From contig NZ_KK211168.1 of NCBI RefSeq assembly GCF_000620705.1, positions 123,462-187,461 on the forward strand: a stretch of DNA of 64,000 nucleotides, in the 5' to 3' direction. This document shows positions 17,029 to 26,530 of the stretch, in pieces; the stretch's first letter is position 1; each line of letters begins with the position of its first letter. The notes below the pieces were generated by a model. It saw only the letters and a program-made list of their open reading frames with translations, was not told the DNA's origin and made no database searches. Source of the stretch: Nocardioides sp. URHA0020. Lineage in GTDB: Bacteria > Actinomycetota > Actinomycetes > Propionibacteriales > Nocardioidaceae. A program made the position numbers and the translations under genes.

Positions 17029-17700
17029 CTACCAACCACGCTCGCGCCACTCCGGCAACGACGCCCGCTCGGCACCGAGGGTCGAGTCGCTCCCGTGGCC
17101 GGGGTAGAACCAGGTCTCGTCGGGCAGCCGGTCGAAGATCCTCGTCGACACGTCCTCGATGAGCCGGGCGAAGCGGTCGGGGTCGCCCTGGGTGTTGCCG
17201 ACGCCGCCCGGGAAGAGCGAGTCGCCGGTGAAGAGGTGCGGGTGACCGGCCGGGTCGGCGTACAGCAGGGCGATCGAGCCGGGCGTGTGCCCGGCGATCG
17301 CGATCACCTCGAGCTCGCACGAGCCGACGGCGACGGTGTCGCCGTGGGCGACCGAGCGCGTGACGGGTACGCCGGTCTGCTCGGTCACGGCTGCTGCGTC
17401 CGGTGCGCCGACGACGACTGAGGCGCCGGTTGCGGCCACGACGTCGGCCAGCGCCCGGTGGTGGTCCCAGTGCTGGTGGGTCGTGACCACCGAGGTGAGG
17501 CCGGCATCGCCGACCAGCGGCAGCAGCGTCGCCGACGCATCGGCAGCGTCGATCAAGACCTGCTCGCCGGTGTCGCGGCACCGCAGCAGGTAGCAGTTGT
17601 TGGACATCGTCGGGTCCACCGCGACCTTGGTGATGGTCAGGTGGGTGAGCTCTCGGACGTCGGCGGGGCCGCCGGGAGTCACGTCGCCGGTGTAGGTCAT
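17029..17700 (-). CDS. MBL-fold metallo-hydrolase (glyoxalase II-like)
   Basis: A 223-residue metallo-beta-lactamase-fold hydrolase. Zinc ligands are in THQHWDHH (residues 74-81), with IAGHTPGSIAL, FTGDSLF and FYPGHGSDS following in glyoxalase II order. It is probably cytoplasmic, with a thioester or mycothiol-conjugate substrate (inference). It starts 4 nt after the upstream maleylpyruvate-isomerase-like gene, so they form a two-gene operon. A similar MBL gene lies divergently beside uvrA in M. tuberculosis (Rv1637c), so the context is conserved. Confidence 0.88.
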   Translation of the reverse strand: MTYTGDVTPGGPADVRELTHLTITKVAVDPTMSNNCYLLRCRDTGEQVLIDAADASATLLPLVGDAGLTSVVTTHQHWDHHRALADVVAATGASVVVGAPDAAAVTEQTGVPVTRSVAHGDTVAVGSCELEVIAIAGHTPGSIALLYADPAGHPHLFTGDSLFPGGVGNTQGDPDRFARLIEDVSTRIFDRLPDETWFYPGHGSDSTLGAERASLPEWRERGW

Positions 17701-17704
17701 GGGT

Positions 17705-18415
17705 TCACCACGATCCGATCTGCGGCACGTCGCCGCTGTCGCTGCTCAGTCCCTCGCCGGCGCCTCGACCGGTGAGCCACCAGCCGAGGTCGGCCGCGGT
17801 GCCGGTCACGGCCGGGCCGCCGTCACCGAAGGCCCAGGTCCGCGCGAGGTCGGACGCGACGGCCCGGAAGGACGGGTCGGGTGCCTCCCACCCGCCGGTC
17901 ATCGCGTCCAGGAGCAGCGCGGCGTACGCCGGCGCCCAGTCGGCCCGCGAGTAGCCGGCGTCGAGGTCGGCGTGGTGGATCGACACCTCGCTCAGCCGCA
18001 TGCCGGGCAGGGCGCCGGCGGGCACCTGACGGCCTGCGGGCACCCGCTCCACGAGGGTGTCGAGCTCGTCCGCGGGGAGCGCGGCGAACGCGTCGGACAG
18101 GTCGGTGGTGGCCCCGAGCAGCCGGGCGCGGATCGCGGCGGGTCCGGCGGCGGCCAGGTCCTGGATGTCCTGGTCGCGCGCCTCCTGGGAGGCGTACATC
18201 GGCACCGGCTCGCCCTCGAGGATCCCGCCTATCGCGCCCGCCATGCCCTCTGCGTTGAGCACGAGGTGGGCGAGGACGTGGCCCCGGGTCCAGTCGGGGA
18301 GGCCGCTCGGCTCGCCGTACGCCGCGTCGGGGAGCCCGTCGGTGGTCCGGATCAGGCGCCGCGTCGCGTCGTGGAGAAGTTCCTCCACGGTGTCCTGGCT
18401 CATCTGCTCGGGCAT
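17705..18415 (-). CDS. maleylpyruvate isomerase family, mycothiol-dependent-type protein
   Basis: A 236-residue protein with a DinB-like four-helix N-terminal domain of the mycothiol-dependent maleylpyruvate isomerase family. The metal-ligand segments are visible as RGHVLAHLVLNAEGM near residue 45 and LSEVSIHHADLDAGY near 145. The reaction here is unknown, because many members carry out other mycothiol-linked chemistry. The ATG at 18415 is favoured because CAGGAT lies exactly 6 nt upstream, as in other apparently leaderless genes of this window; an in-frame ATG 12 nt downstream is an alternative. It is the first gene of the operon with the MBL hydrolase and divergent from uvrA. Confidence 0.85.
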   Translation of the reverse strand: MPEQMSQDTVEELLHDATRRLIRTTDGLPDAAYGEPSGLPDWTRGHVLAHLVLNAEGMAGAIGGILEGEPVPMYASQEARDQDIQDLAAAGPAAIRARLLGATTDLSDAFAALPADELDTLVERVPAGRQVPAGALPGMRLSEVSIHHADLDAGYSRADWAPAYAALLLDAMTGGWEAPDPSFRAVASDLARTWAFGDGGPAVTGTAADLGWWLTGRGAGEGLSSDSGDVPQIGSW

Positions 18416-18520
18416 GGGTACATCCTGCCCGACAGGCAGCGCACGGAGGACTGTCGGTGGCGCGTGAGATCGTGGGGAACACCCGCGCGCCCCGAGTGGT
18501 TGTTCCCACCGTGCCGCGGC

Positions 18521-18526
18521 TAGGAT
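18521..18526 (+). promoter_or_regulatory. -10 box of uvrA
   Basis: TAGGAT lies 33 nt before the uvrA start. Transcription from it would begin inside the LexA box at 18529-18542. A weak -35 candidate, TTGTTC, is at 18500-18505 with a short 15-nt spacer. Confidence 0.45.
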
Positions 18527-18528
18527 GA

Positions 18529-18542
18529 CGAACACGTGTTCG
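18529..18542. promoter_or_regulatory. LexA (SOS) box upstream of uvrA
   Basis: CGAACACGTGTTCG is a perfect palindrome and fits the actinobacterial LexA consensus CGAACRNRYGTTCG at every position. It ends 16 nt before the uvrA start and overlaps the predicted transcription start, as expected for SOS repression. Confidence 0.9.
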
Positions 18543-18558
18543 AAGACGAGGGGTAGCA

Positions 18559-21500
18559 GTGATCGATCAGCTCATCATCCGAGGGGCTCGGGAGCACAAC
18601 CTCAAGGACGTGTCGATCGACCTGCCCCGCGACTCGCTGATCGTCTTCACCGGCCTCTCCGGCTCGGGCAAGTCGTCCTTGGCGTTCGACACGATCTTCG
18701 CGGAGGGCCAGCGACGGTACGTCGAGTCGCTGTCGGCGTACGCGCGCCAGTTCCTGGGCCAGATGGACAAGCCCGACGTCGACTTCATCGAGGGGCTGTC
18801 GCCCGCGGTCTCGATCGACCAGAAGTCGACCTCGAAGAACCCGCGCTCGACCGTCGGCACGATCACCGAGGTCTACGACTACCTCCGCCTGCTCTACGCG
18901 CGCGCCGGCCGTCCGCACTGCCCGACCTGTGGCGCCCCGATCGAGCGCCAGACGCCGCAGCAGATCGTCGACAAGATCCTCTCGCTGGAGGAGGGCCGCC
19001 GGTTCCAGGTGCTGGCGCCGGTGATCCGCGGCCGCAAGGGCGAGTACGTCGAGCTCTTCAAGCAGCTCCAGACCCAGGGCTTCTCCCGCGCCCGGGTCAA
19101 CGGGGAGACCTACGGCCTCGACGAGCCGCCCAAGCTCGACAAGCAGCGGAAGCACACGATCGAGGTCGTGATCGACCGGCTCGCGGTCAAGGAGACCTCC
19201 AAGCGACGCCTCACCGACTCGGTCGAGACCGCGCTGCAGCTCGCCGGTGGCCTGGTGCTCTTCGACTTCGTCGACCTGGACGCCAAGGACCCCGAGCGCG
19301 AGCTGCGGTTCAGCGAGAAGATGGCGTGCCCCAACGACCACCCGATCGACACCGACGAGCTCGAGCCGCGCTCCTTCTCCTTCAACTCGCCCTTCGGTGC
19401 GTGCCCGGCCTGCAGCGGCCTCGGCACCCGGATGGAGGTCGACCCGGAGCTCGTCGTGCCCAACCCGCAGGCCACGCTGGGCGAGGGGGCGATCCAGCCG
19501 TGGAGCCAGGCGCACGTCGCCGACTACTTCCTGCGGCTGATGGGCGCGCTCGGCGACGAGCTCGGCTTCGACCTCAACACCCCGTGGCAGGACCTCTCCA
19601 CGAAGTCGCAGAACTCGATCCTCGACGGCCACTCGACCAAGGTCCACGTCGTCACCCGCAACCGCTACGGCCGCCAGCGCGCCTACTACGCGGAGTTCGA
19701 GGGCGTGCGGCCCTACATCGAGCGGCGGCACCGCGAGGCCGAGTCCGACACCAGTCGCGACCGGTTCGAGGGGTTCATGCGCGAGGTCCCGTGCCCGACG
19801 TGCCACGGCAGCCGGCTCAAGCCGGTGTCGATGTCGGTCACCCTCGGCGCCTCCATCCAGGACGGCGGCAAGAACATCGCCGAGGTCTGTGCGATGCCGA
19901 TCAACGAGACGGCCGACTACCTGCGCGCCCTCGAGCTCAGCTCCCGCGAGCGCCAGATCGGCGAGCGGGTGCTCAAGGAGATTCAGGAGCGGCTCAACTT
20001 CCTGCTCGACGTCGGTCTCGACTACCTCTCGCTCGACCGGCCCTCCGGCTCGCTCTCCGGCGGTGAGGCCCAGCGGATCCGGCTGGCCACCCAGATCGGC
20101 GCCGGCCTCGTCGGCGTCCTCTACGTGCTCGACGAGCCGTCCATCGGCCTGCACCAGCGCGACAACCACCGCCTGATCGAGACCCTGGTCCGGCTCAAGG
20201 ACCTCGGCAACACCCTGATCGTCGTCGAGCACGACGAGGACACCATCCGGGTCGCCGACTGGGTCGTCGACATCGGGCCGGGCGCCGGCGAGCACGGCGG
20301 CCAGGTCGTCCACAGCGGCAGCGTCGCCGACCTGCTGACCCACCCGGACTCGATGACGGGCCAGTACCTCTCCGGTCGGCGCGAGATCCCGGTCCCCGCC
20401 GTACGCCGCCCGCGCACGACCGGGCGCGAGCTCACCGTCCACGGCGCCCGTGAGCACAACCTGCGCAACGTGGACGTGTCCTTCCCGCTCGGCCTGTTCG
20501 TCGCCGTCACCGGGGTCTCGGGCTCCGGCAAGTCGACGCTGGTCAACGACATCCTCTACACGTCGCTGGCCAAGCAGATCTACAACGCTCGCGCGGTCCC
20601 GGGCCGGCACCAGAAGATCACCGGTCTGGAGCACGTCGACAAGGTGATCCACGTCGACCAGTCGCCGATCGGCCGGACCCCGCGGTCCAACCCGGCGACG
20701 TACACCGGCGTCTTCGACCACGTCCGCAAGCTCTTCGCCTCGACGCCCGAGGCGAAGATGCGCGGCTACCTGCAGGGCCGGTTCTCCTTCAACGTCAAGG
20801 GTGGGCGCTGCGAGGCGTGCGCCGGCGACGGCACGATCAAGATCGAGATGAACTTCCTGCCCGACGTCTACGTGCCGTGCGAGGTCTGCCACGGGGCTCG
20901 CTACAACCGCGAGACGCTCGAGGTGCACTACAAGGGCAAGACCATCGCCGAGGTCCTCGACATGCCGATCGAGGAGGCGGCCGACTTCTTCGCGGCGGTG
21001 CCCGCGATCGCGCGGCACATGAAGACCCTGGTCGAGGTCGGCCTGGGCTACGTCCGGCTCGGCCAGCCCGCCACGACGCTGTCCGGCGGCGAGGCGCAGC
21101 GGGTCAAGCTGTCCTCCGAGCTCCAGAAGCGCTCGACCGGTCGCACGGTCTACGTGCTGGACGAGCCCACGACCGGCCTGCACTTCGAGGACATCCGCAA
21201 GCTGCTGCTGGTGCTCGGCCGCCTGGTCGACCAGGGCAACTCGGTGCTGGTGATCGAGCACAACCTCGACGTCATCAAGACGGCCGACTGGCTCGTCGAC
21301 ATGGGACCCGAGGGCGGGTCGCGGGGCGGCATGGTCGTCGCCGAGGGCACGCCCGAGGCGGTGGCGGCGACGCCCGAGAGCTACACCGGCCAGTTCCTGG
21401 CGCCGCTGCTCGAGGGCCGGGCCGCGAAGCAGCCCACCCGCAAGGTGGCGGCGAAGAAGGCCCCAGCGCCGCCGCCCACCACCAAGGCTGCCAAGAAGGC

Positions 21501-21633
21501 TGCTGAGAAGGCGGCCGAGAAGGCGGCGGCGAAGAAGACGGCGGCCACGAAGGCCGCCGCGACGAAGCGGGCGACAGCGAAGAAGGCGTCCGGCGCGGCG
21601 ACGAAGACCGCTGCCAAGCGCCGGGCCAGCTGA
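18559..21633 (+). CDS. uvrA: excinuclease ABC subunit A
   Basis: A 1,024-residue DNA damage sensor of nucleotide excision repair, with two ABC ATPase modules. The first Walker [10 protein letters not shown], is near residue 31 and the second, GVSGSGKST, near 650. Signatures LSGGEAQR occur in both halves, and zinc modules are seen as [24 protein letters not shown] and CEVCHG. The GTG at 18559 has GAGGGG upstream, and a LexA box controls it. Residues about 955-1024 form an unusual tail of lysine and alanine ([18 protein letters not shown] type), like histone H1 or HupB tails. UvrA proteins normally end near 950 residues, so this is an extra DNA-binding-type extension. Confidence 0.97.
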   Translation: MIDQLIIRGAREHNLKDVSIDLPRDSLIVFTGLSGSGKSSLAFDTIFAEGQRRYVESLSAYARQFLGQMDKPDVDFIEGLSPAVSIDQKSTSKNPRSTVGTITEVYDYLRLLYARAGRPHCPTCGAPIERQTPQQIVDKILSLEEGRRFQVLAPVIRGRKGEYVELFKQLQTQGFSRARVNGETYGLDEPPKLDKQRKHTIEVVIDRLAVKETSKRRLTDSVETALQLAGGLVLFDFVDLDAKDPERELRFSEKMACPNDHPIDTDELEPRSFSFNSPFGACPACSGLGTRMEVDPELVVPNPQATLGEGAIQPWSQAHVADYFLRLMGALGDELGFDLNTPWQDLSTKSQNSILDGHSTKVHVVTRNRYGRQRAYYAEFEGVRPYIERRHREAESDTSRDRFEGFMREVPCPTCHGSRLKPVSMSVTLGASIQDGGKNIAEVCAMPINETADYLRALELSSRERQIGERVLKEIQERLNFLLDVGLDYLSLDRPSGSLSGGEAQRIRLATQIGAGLVGVLYVLDEPSIGLHQRDNHRLIETLVRLKDLGNTLIVVEHDEDTIRVADWVVDIGPGAGEHGGQVVHSGSVADLLTHPDSMTGQYLSGRREIPVPAVRRPRTTGRELTVHGAREHNLRNVDVSFPLGLFVAVTGVSGSGKSTLVNDILYTSLAKQIYNARAVPGRHQKITGLEHVDKVIHVDQSPIGRTPRSNPATYTGVFDHVRKLFASTPEAKMRGYLQGRFSFNVKGGRCEACAGDGTIKIEMNFLPDVYVPCEVCHGARYNRETLEVHYKGKTIAEVLDMPIEEAADFFAAVPAIARHMKTLVEVGLGYVRLGQPATTLSGGEAQRVKLSSELQKRSTGRTVYVLDEPTTGLHFEDIRKLLLVLGRLVDQGNSVLVIEHNLDVIKTADWLVDMGPEGGSRGGMVVAEGTPEAVAATPESYTGQFLAPLLEGRAAKQPTRKVAAKKAPAPPPTTKAAKKAAEKAAEKAAAKKTAATKAAATKRATAKKASGAATKTAAKRRAS

Positions 21634-21729
21634 GTTCTCACCGAACTCTCATCGCCGGGACACAGCCACGGCCGGGTTCCCTGGCTAGGGTGAAGATTCA
21701 ACGACCGCCTGCCAGTTAGGACGACGACC

Positions 21730-22152
21730 GTGACCACCGAAGGCATCACCCGCCGCCACACGCTCACCGGGGCAGCCGTCCTCGGTGTCGGCGTCCCGTT
21801 CCTCGCCGCCTGCGGCGGTGGTGACGACTCGAGCGCCGTCGACGGCGGAGCCGCGACCAAGTCCGGCGCGGAGCTCGGCCCCACGTCCGACGTGCCGGTG
21901 GGCGGCGGCAAGATCTACGGCGACCAGAAGATCGTCGTCACCCAGCCGACCGCGGGTGACTTCAAGGCGTTCTCGGCGGTCTGCACGCATCAGTCCTGCC
22001 TGGTCACCCAGGTGGCCAACGACACCATCGACTGCGCCTGCCACGGCAGCAAGTTCTCGGCCGACGACGGCTCGGTCGTCACCGGACCCGCGACCTCCGC
22101 CCTCGCCGAGGTCGCCATCACCGTCGACGGAGACACGATCACCACGGGCTGA
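21730..22152 (+). CDS. Rieske [2Fe-2S] Tat-exported lipoprotein
   Basis: A 140-residue protein with a twin-arginine signal (R8-R9 in TRRHTLTG), a hydrophobic core and a lipobox LAAC with C28 as the likely lipidated residue. The Rieske domain has CTHQSC (C85, H87, C90) and CACHGSKF (C102, C104, H107). Both disulfide cysteines are present, as in high-potential cytochrome bc-type Rieske proteins. It would be folded with its cluster, exported by Tat and anchored outside the membrane, with an unknown redox partner. The GTG at 21730 is preceded by AGGA. A -10-like TAGGGT at 21686-21691 gives a leader of about 30 nt. Its N-terminus is echoed in a gene remnant just downstream. Confidence 0.88.
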   Translation: MTTEGITRRHTLTGAAVLGVGVPFLAACGGGDDSSAVDGGAATKSGAELGPTSDVPVGGGKIYGDQKIVVTQPTAGDFKAFSAVCTHQSCLVTQVANDTIDCACHGSKFSADDGSVVTGPATSALAEVAITVDGDTITTG

Positions 22153-22175
22153 GCGTCGGCTCCCGGGAGGCAGGC

Positions 22176-22226
22176 ATGACCACGCCCGGCATCATCACCC
22201 GTCGACCACAGCCTCGACCAACCTGA
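22176..22226 (+). pseudogene. remnant of a second Rieske lipoprotein gene (N-terminus only)
   Basis: GGGAGG followed by an ATG opens a 16-codon frame, MTTPGIITRRPQPRPT. Its first ten residues resemble the N-terminus of the preceding Rieske protein (MTTEGITRR), including the twin arginines. It then stops before any signal-peptide core. This looks like the stump of a tandem duplicate truncated by a deletion near the 3' end of the opposing TPR gene. A tiny real peptide or chance similarity cannot be excluded. Confidence 0.4.
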
Positions 22227-22259
22227 GCGAGGTCCCGATCTCCGTCGGGGGCGGGTCGA

Positions 22260-23558
22260 TCAGCCTGTCGTCACGGCGGTGGCCGGCTGGGACGCCGTAC
22301 GCCACCGCCGGTCGCGCGGCGACTCGCGGCGGTCGAGGCGGGCGTCGAGGACGACCCGGGCCTCGTCGTACCGACCGGATCGCAGCAGCGCGGAGATCCG
22401 AGCCTCCTCGATGATCTCGCGCTGAGCGTCCGAGCCACCCAGGCGCCAGGTCTGGGTGCTGACGTCCGCGAGCTGGTCGGCGGCGGCGGAGCAGCTGCCG
22501 GTCGCCATGCTGCGCAGCGCCCGGGCCAGCGGGGCGACGACCTCGCGGTGGGTCGGGTGGTCGTGGCGGGCGGCCCAGGCCTCGAGGTCGCCGAGGGCCA
22601 CCGCGTCGCCCTGGGCCAGGTGGAGCACCGCGGTGTGCAGCGCCAGGAACGGCGTGGCCGGGTGCCGCAGCGTCGCGTTCGGGGTCGCGGCGGCCACGCC
22701 CTGCAGGTCGGGCACGTCGTCCGCGTCGGGCGTGAGCGCCCAGCGGAAGAGCAGGGAGCCGGTGTCGACCAGGGCCCGGCAACCCAGCGCGCCGTCGGGG
22801 CGCAGCTGCGACTCGTAGCGACGTCGTACGGCGTCCAGGTCGCCCAGCGACAGCTCGTGCAGCGCCGCGTGCCACGCGAAGTGGCTCAAGCTGTCGGTCG
22901 CTGCTCCGTCGCCGCGCACCCAGTCGTCCATCCAGGCGAGGCCGGCGTCGTGATCACCGGTCTCGTAGTGCGCGTGGGCCCGGGCGTGCGCGGAGTGCCC
23001 GGCCGACGGCTCCGCCGCGAGCGAGCGGCAGGACAGCTCCATCGCCTCGTCGTAGCGACCCTGCTCCTGGCGGGTGAAAGCGAGCAGGCCGGTGAACCAC
23101 CAGTCGTCGCCGTACGCCGGGATCGCGCGCTCCACGATCCGCCAGGCCTCGGCGGGGACCTCGGTCACGCCGGCGAAGGCGATCGTCGGCACCGCGGTGG
23201 AGAGCAGCACGGCGTCGCGCGGGTAGGTCTCGAGGTGCTGGATGAGGGGGCGGGAGTCGCCGCGCAGGTGCGCGGCGACCGCGTGCACGTGGCTGCGCTC
23301 GCGCTCGGTGGCGCGCGGGGCGAGGGCGATCGCGTCGCGGATGCGGGCCCGGACGTCGACCGCGACGCACATCTCGTGACCCAGCAGGGCGAGCGTCGCG
23401 TGGCCGAGGGCGAAGGTCGGGTCGAGGGCGAGGGCCGTGGCCACGGCCGAGGCGGCCCCGCCGCGGAGCCGGAGCAGCCCGTCGACCCCGCGGTTGTACG
23501 CGCGAGCGGCTTCGGGGGAGCTGGTGAGCTCGTATCCGTAGGGGTCGCAACATCGCAT
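22260..23558 (-). CDS. tetratricopeptide-repeat protein, TTC38-like
   Basis: A 432-residue helical-repeat protein resembling the TTC38 family. The N-terminus YGYELTSSPEAARAYNRGVDGLLRLRGGAASAV is followed by paired helices with TPR spacing throughout (for example ALDPTFALGHATLALLGHE and RAHAHYETGDHDAGLAWMDDWV). There is no signal peptide or catalytic motif; the role is probably protein-protein interaction and is unknown. The ATG at 23558 is chosen because TACTAT lies exactly 6 nt upstream; a GTG 18 nt earlier is an alternative. A 20-bp palindrome lies just upstream and may control it. It is divergent from uvrC. Confidence 0.8.
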   Translation of the reverse strand: MRCCDPYGYELTSSPEAARAYNRGVDGLLRLRGGAASAVATALALDPTFALGHATLALLGHEMCVAVDVRARIRDAIALAPRATERERSHVHAVAAHLRGDSRPLIQHLETYPRDAVLLSTAVPTIAFAGVTEVPAEAWRIVERAIPAYGDDWWFTGLLAFTRQEQGRYDEAMELSCRSLAAEPSAGHSAHARAHAHYETGDHDAGLAWMDDWVRGDGAATDSLSHFAWHAALHELSLGDLDAVRRRYESQLRPDGALGCRALVDTGSLLFRWALTPDADDVPDLQGVAAATPNATLRHPATPFLALHTAVLHLAQGDAVALGDLEAWAARHDHPTHREVVAPLARALRSMATGSCSAAADQLADVSTQTWRLGGSDAQREIIEEARISALLRSGRYDEARVVLDARLDRRESPRDRRWRTASQPATAVTTG

Positions 23559-23575
23559 GAAAGCATAGTAAGTCA

Positions 23576-23595
23576 CTGCACATAGGAATGTGCAG
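23576..23595. promoter_or_regulatory. 20-bp palindromic operator candidate
   Basis: CTGCACAT-AGGA-ATGTGCAG is a perfect 8-bp inverted repeat with a 4-nt centre. It starts 18 nt upstream of the TPR-gene ATG and sits just behind its -10 box (TACTAT), the usual place for a repressor. It is 48 nt upstream of uvrC. The regulator is unknown. Confidence 0.6.
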
Positions 23596-23642
23596 CACTA
23601 GGCCCGAGACGAGATGTCGGCGCGCCCCCGTAGGGTTGGGAC

Positions 23643-25655
23643 GTGCCTCCAGCTCCGCGTTCGCGTTCCGCCCGAGGCCCGCTGTCCTACCGCCCTGAGC
23701 CGGGCTCCATCCCCACCCAGCCGGGCGTCTACCGCTTCCGTGACCCGCGCGGCCGGGTCGTCTACGTCGGCAAGGCGAAGAACCTCCGCGCGCGGCTCTC
23801 GTCGTACTTCCAGGACATCGGCAACCTGCACCCGCGCACCGCCACCATGGTCACGACCGCGGCCAGCGTCGAGTGGACGACGGTCAAGACCGAGGTCGAG
23901 GCGCTGCAGCTGGAGTACTCCTGGATCAAGGAGTTCGACCCGCGCTTCAACGTCAAGTACCGCGACGACAAGTCCTACCCGTGGCTGGCCGTCACCGTCG
24001 GCGAGGAGTTCCCGCGGGTGATGGTCGGCCGCGGCGCGAAGCGCAAGGGCACCCGCTACTTCGGGCCCTACAGCCACGCGTGGGCGATCCGCGAGACGGT
24101 CGACCTGCTGCTGCGGGTCTTCCCGATGCGCTCGTGCAGCAACGGCGTCTTCAAGCGGTCCAGCCAGATCGGTCGGCCCTGCCTGCTCGGCTACATCGAC
24201 AAGTGCGCGGCCCCGTGCGTCGGCAACGTCAGCGCCGAGGAGCACCGCGACATCGTCGACGACTTCTGCGACTTCATGGCCGGGCAGACCACGGCGTTCG
24301 TCAAGCGCGTCGAGAAGGAGATGTACGCCGCCTCCGAGGCGCTCGACTTCGAGAAGGCGGCCCGCCTGCGCGACGACATCGGGGCGCTCAACAAGGCGCT
24401 GGAGAAGCAGGCTGTGGTGCTCGGTGACGGCACCGACGCCGACGTGATCGCCCTGGCCGAGGACCCGCTCGAGGTCGCGGTCCAGATCTTCTACGTGCGG
24501 GGCGGCCGGATCCGCGGCCAGCGCGGCTGGGTGGCCGACCGGGTCGACGAGGGCGGCACCGACAAGCTGGTCGAGGACTTCCTGCTCCAGCTGTACGGCG
24601 GCGCGACGCCCGAGGAGATCCCGCGAGAGATCCTGGTGCCCGCGCTGCCGCCCGACGCGGCGACGTACGAGACCTTGCTCGGTGACGTGCGCGGCGCGAA
24701 GGTGTCGATCCGGGTGCCCCAGCGTGGCGACAAGCGGACGCTGCAGGAGACGGTCGCGCAGAACGCGGCGCAGTCGCTGATGCTGCACAAGACCAAGCGG
24801 GCCAGCGACCTCACCACCCGCAACCGCGCGCTCGAGGAGATCCAGGACGCCCTCGGGCTCGACGAGGTGCCGCTGCGCATCGAGTGCTACGACGTCTCCA
24901 ACCTCCAGGGCACCGAGGTGGTCGCCTCGATGGTGGTCTTCGAGGACGGCCTGGCGCGCAAGGGGGAGTACCGGCGGTTCGTGATCCGTGGGGTCGAGGG
25001 CCAGAACGACGTCGCGTCCATGGACGAGGTGATCACCCGGCGCTTCCGGCGGCTGCTCGACGAGCAGTCCACCAGCACCGAGGTGTCGGGCGACAACGGC
25101 CCGATGCTGGTCGACCCGGAGACGGGTCGTCCCCGCAAGTTCGCCTACGCCCCCGGCCTCGTCGTCGTCGACGGCGGACCGCCGCAGGTCGCCGCGGCGC
25201 AGCGGGCGCTGGCCGAGCTCGGGATCGTGGACATCCCGGTGTGCGGGCTCGCCAAGCGCCTCGAGGAGGTCTGGCTGCCGGAGCAGGAGGACCCCGTCAT
25301 CCTCGCCCGCTCCAGCGAGGGCCTCTACCTGCTCCAGCGGATCCGCGACGAGGCGCACCGCTTCGCGATCACCCACCACCGCTCCCGTCGGTCCAAGTCG
25401 ATGGTGGAGAGCCTGCTCGACGGCGTCCCCGGTCTGGGCGAGGTCCGGCGCCGCACGCTGCTCAAGCACTTCGGGTCGCTGAAGAAGCTGCGCGCCGCCA
25501 CGATCGAGGAGATCGCGATGGTCCCCGGCATCGGCGAGCGCACCGCGACGTCCATCAAGGACGCGGTCGCCCAGCAGGGTGCCGACGGGACCGGTCAGAC
25601 TGGACCCAGCATCATCAGCATCAACACCGCGACCGGCGAGATCGAGGAGGCCTAG
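23643..25655 (+). CDS. uvrC: excinuclease ABC subunit C
   Basis: A 670-residue dual-incision nuclease of nucleotide excision repair. The N-terminal GIY-YIG domain is seen in [30 protein letters not shown] (residues about 28-57, stated as family sequence). A Cys-rich region follows ([28 protein letters not shown]), with a UvrB-contact helix near 230, the RNase H-like half ([19 protein letters not shown]) and tandem helix-hairpin-helix motifs at the end ([19 protein letters not shown] and VPGIGERTA). The GTG at 23643 has TAGGGT exactly 6 nt upstream, suggesting a leaderless mRNA. It leads the conserved uvrC-rapZ-yvcK-whiA cluster; rapZ begins 2 nt after its stop. Confidence 0.97.
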   Translation: MPPAPRSRSARGPLSYRPEPGSIPTQPGVYRFRDPRGRVVYVGKAKNLRARLSSYFQDIGNLHPRTATMVTTAASVEWTTVKTEVEALQLEYSWIKEFDPRFNVKYRDDKSYPWLAVTVGEEFPRVMVGRGAKRKGTRYFGPYSHAWAIRETVDLLLRVFPMRSCSNGVFKRSSQIGRPCLLGYIDKCAAPCVGNVSAEEHRDIVDDFCDFMAGQTTAFVKRVEKEMYAASEALDFEKAARLRDDIGALNKALEKQAVVLGDGTDADVIALAEDPLEVAVQIFYVRGGRIRGQRGWVADRVDEGGTDKLVEDFLLQLYGGATPEEIPREILVPALPPDAATYETLLGDVRGAKVSIRVPQRGDKRTLQETVAQNAAQSLMLHKTKRASDLTTRNRALEEIQDALGLDEVPLRIECYDVSNLQGTEVVASMVVFEDGLARKGEYRRFVIRGVEGQNDVASMDEVITRRFRRLLDEQSTSTEVSGDNGPMLVDPETGRPRKFAYAPGLVVVDGGPPQVAAAQRALAELGIVDIPVCGLAKRLEEVWLPEQEDPVILARSSEGLYLLQRIRDEAHRFAITHHRSRRSKSMVESLLDGVPGLGEVRRRTLLKHFGSLKKLRAATIEEIAMVPGIGERTATSIKDAVAQQGADGTGQTGPSIISINTATGEIEEA

Positions 25656-25657
25656 GG

Positions 25658-26530
25658 ATGACCGATCCGCAGGAGCACGGTGAGCTCGTCGTCGTCACCG
25701 GCATGACCGGTGCCGGCCGCAGCACCGCCGCCAAGGAGCTCGAGGACCTCGGCTACTACGTGGTCGACAACATGCCGCCGAGCCTGCTGCGCGACGTCGT
25801 ACGCCTGGTCGACGAGAGCCGTGGGTTCGAGCAGCCGGTGGCGGTGGTCGTCGACGTACGCTCCGGCTCGTTCTTCGAGTCGCTGCAGGCCAACCTCGCC
25901 CTCGGCGCCACCGGGCGGCACGCGACCCTGGTCTTCCTGGAGGCCGCCGACGACGTGCTCGTACGCCGCCAGGAGGCGGCCCGCCGGCCGCACCCGCTCC
26001 AAGGCTCGGGTCAGCTGCTCGACGGGCTCCAGCGCGAGCGCAAGGTGCTCGCCGAGCTGCGCAGCGACGCCGACCTCGTGATCGACACCTCGAGCCTCAA
26101 CGTGCACCAGCTCACCGAGCGGATCGCCGACGCGTTCGGGACCCCCGACACGGTGCGGCTCAAGGTCACCGTGACCAGCTTCGGCTTCAAGTACGGCATC
26201 CCGGTCGACGCCGACTTCGTCGCCGACATGCGCTTCCTGCCCAACCCGCACTGGATCCCGGAGCTGCGCCCCGGCACCGGCCGCGACGTCGAGGTCGCCG
26301 ACTACGTCCTGGCGCAGGCGGGCGCCGCCGAGTTCCTCGACGGCTACGTGCCGGTGCTCGAGGGCGTCGCCGAGGGCTACCTGCGCGAGGGCAAGCGCTT
26401 CATGACGGTCGCGATCGGCTGCACCGGCGGCAAGCACCGCAGCGTCGCGATGACCGAGGAGGTCGTGCGCCGCCTGGGCGCCTCCGGCTTCGACGTCCGG
26501 GCCAGTCACCGCGACCTCGGTCGGGAGTGA
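25658..26530 (+). CDS. rapZ: RNase adapter / P-loop nucleotide-binding protein RapZ
   Basis: A 290-residue RapZ (YvcJ) family protein. The N-terminal P-loop is G15-M-T-G-A-G-R-S22, with arginine replacing the usual lysine. DIDTSSL-type and FGFKYGIP segments and the C-terminal IGCTGGKHRSVAM motif are typical. E. coli RapZ targets GlmZ sRNA for decay; in actinobacteria the role is unclear and may concern cell-wall precursor or nucleotide signalling. The ATG at 25658 follows GAGGAGG at the end of uvrC. Its stop overlaps the yvcK start as GTGA. Confidence 0.94.
   Translation: MTDPQEHGELVVVTGMTGAGRSTAAKELEDLGYYVVDNMPPSLLRDVVRLVDESRGFEQPVAVVVDVRSGSFFESLQANLALGATGRHATLVFLEAADDVLVRRQEAARRPHPLQGSGQLLDGLQRERKVLAELRSDADLVIDTSSLNVHQLTERIADAFGTPDTVRLKVTVTSFGFKYGIPVDADFVADMRFLPNPHWIPELRPGTGRDVEVADYVLAQAGAAEFLDGYVPVLEGVAEGYLREGKRFMTVAIGCTGGKHRSVAMTEEVVRRLGASGFDVRASHRDLGRE

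Noticed and set aside
18520..21261. 913-codon open frame on the - strand
   Set aside because: It is antisense to uvrA with no recognisable motif.
22176..22226. Functional 16-residue peptide gene
   Set aside because: The peptide only mirrors the start of the adjacent Rieske protein. A truncated duplicate explains it better, though this is not certain.
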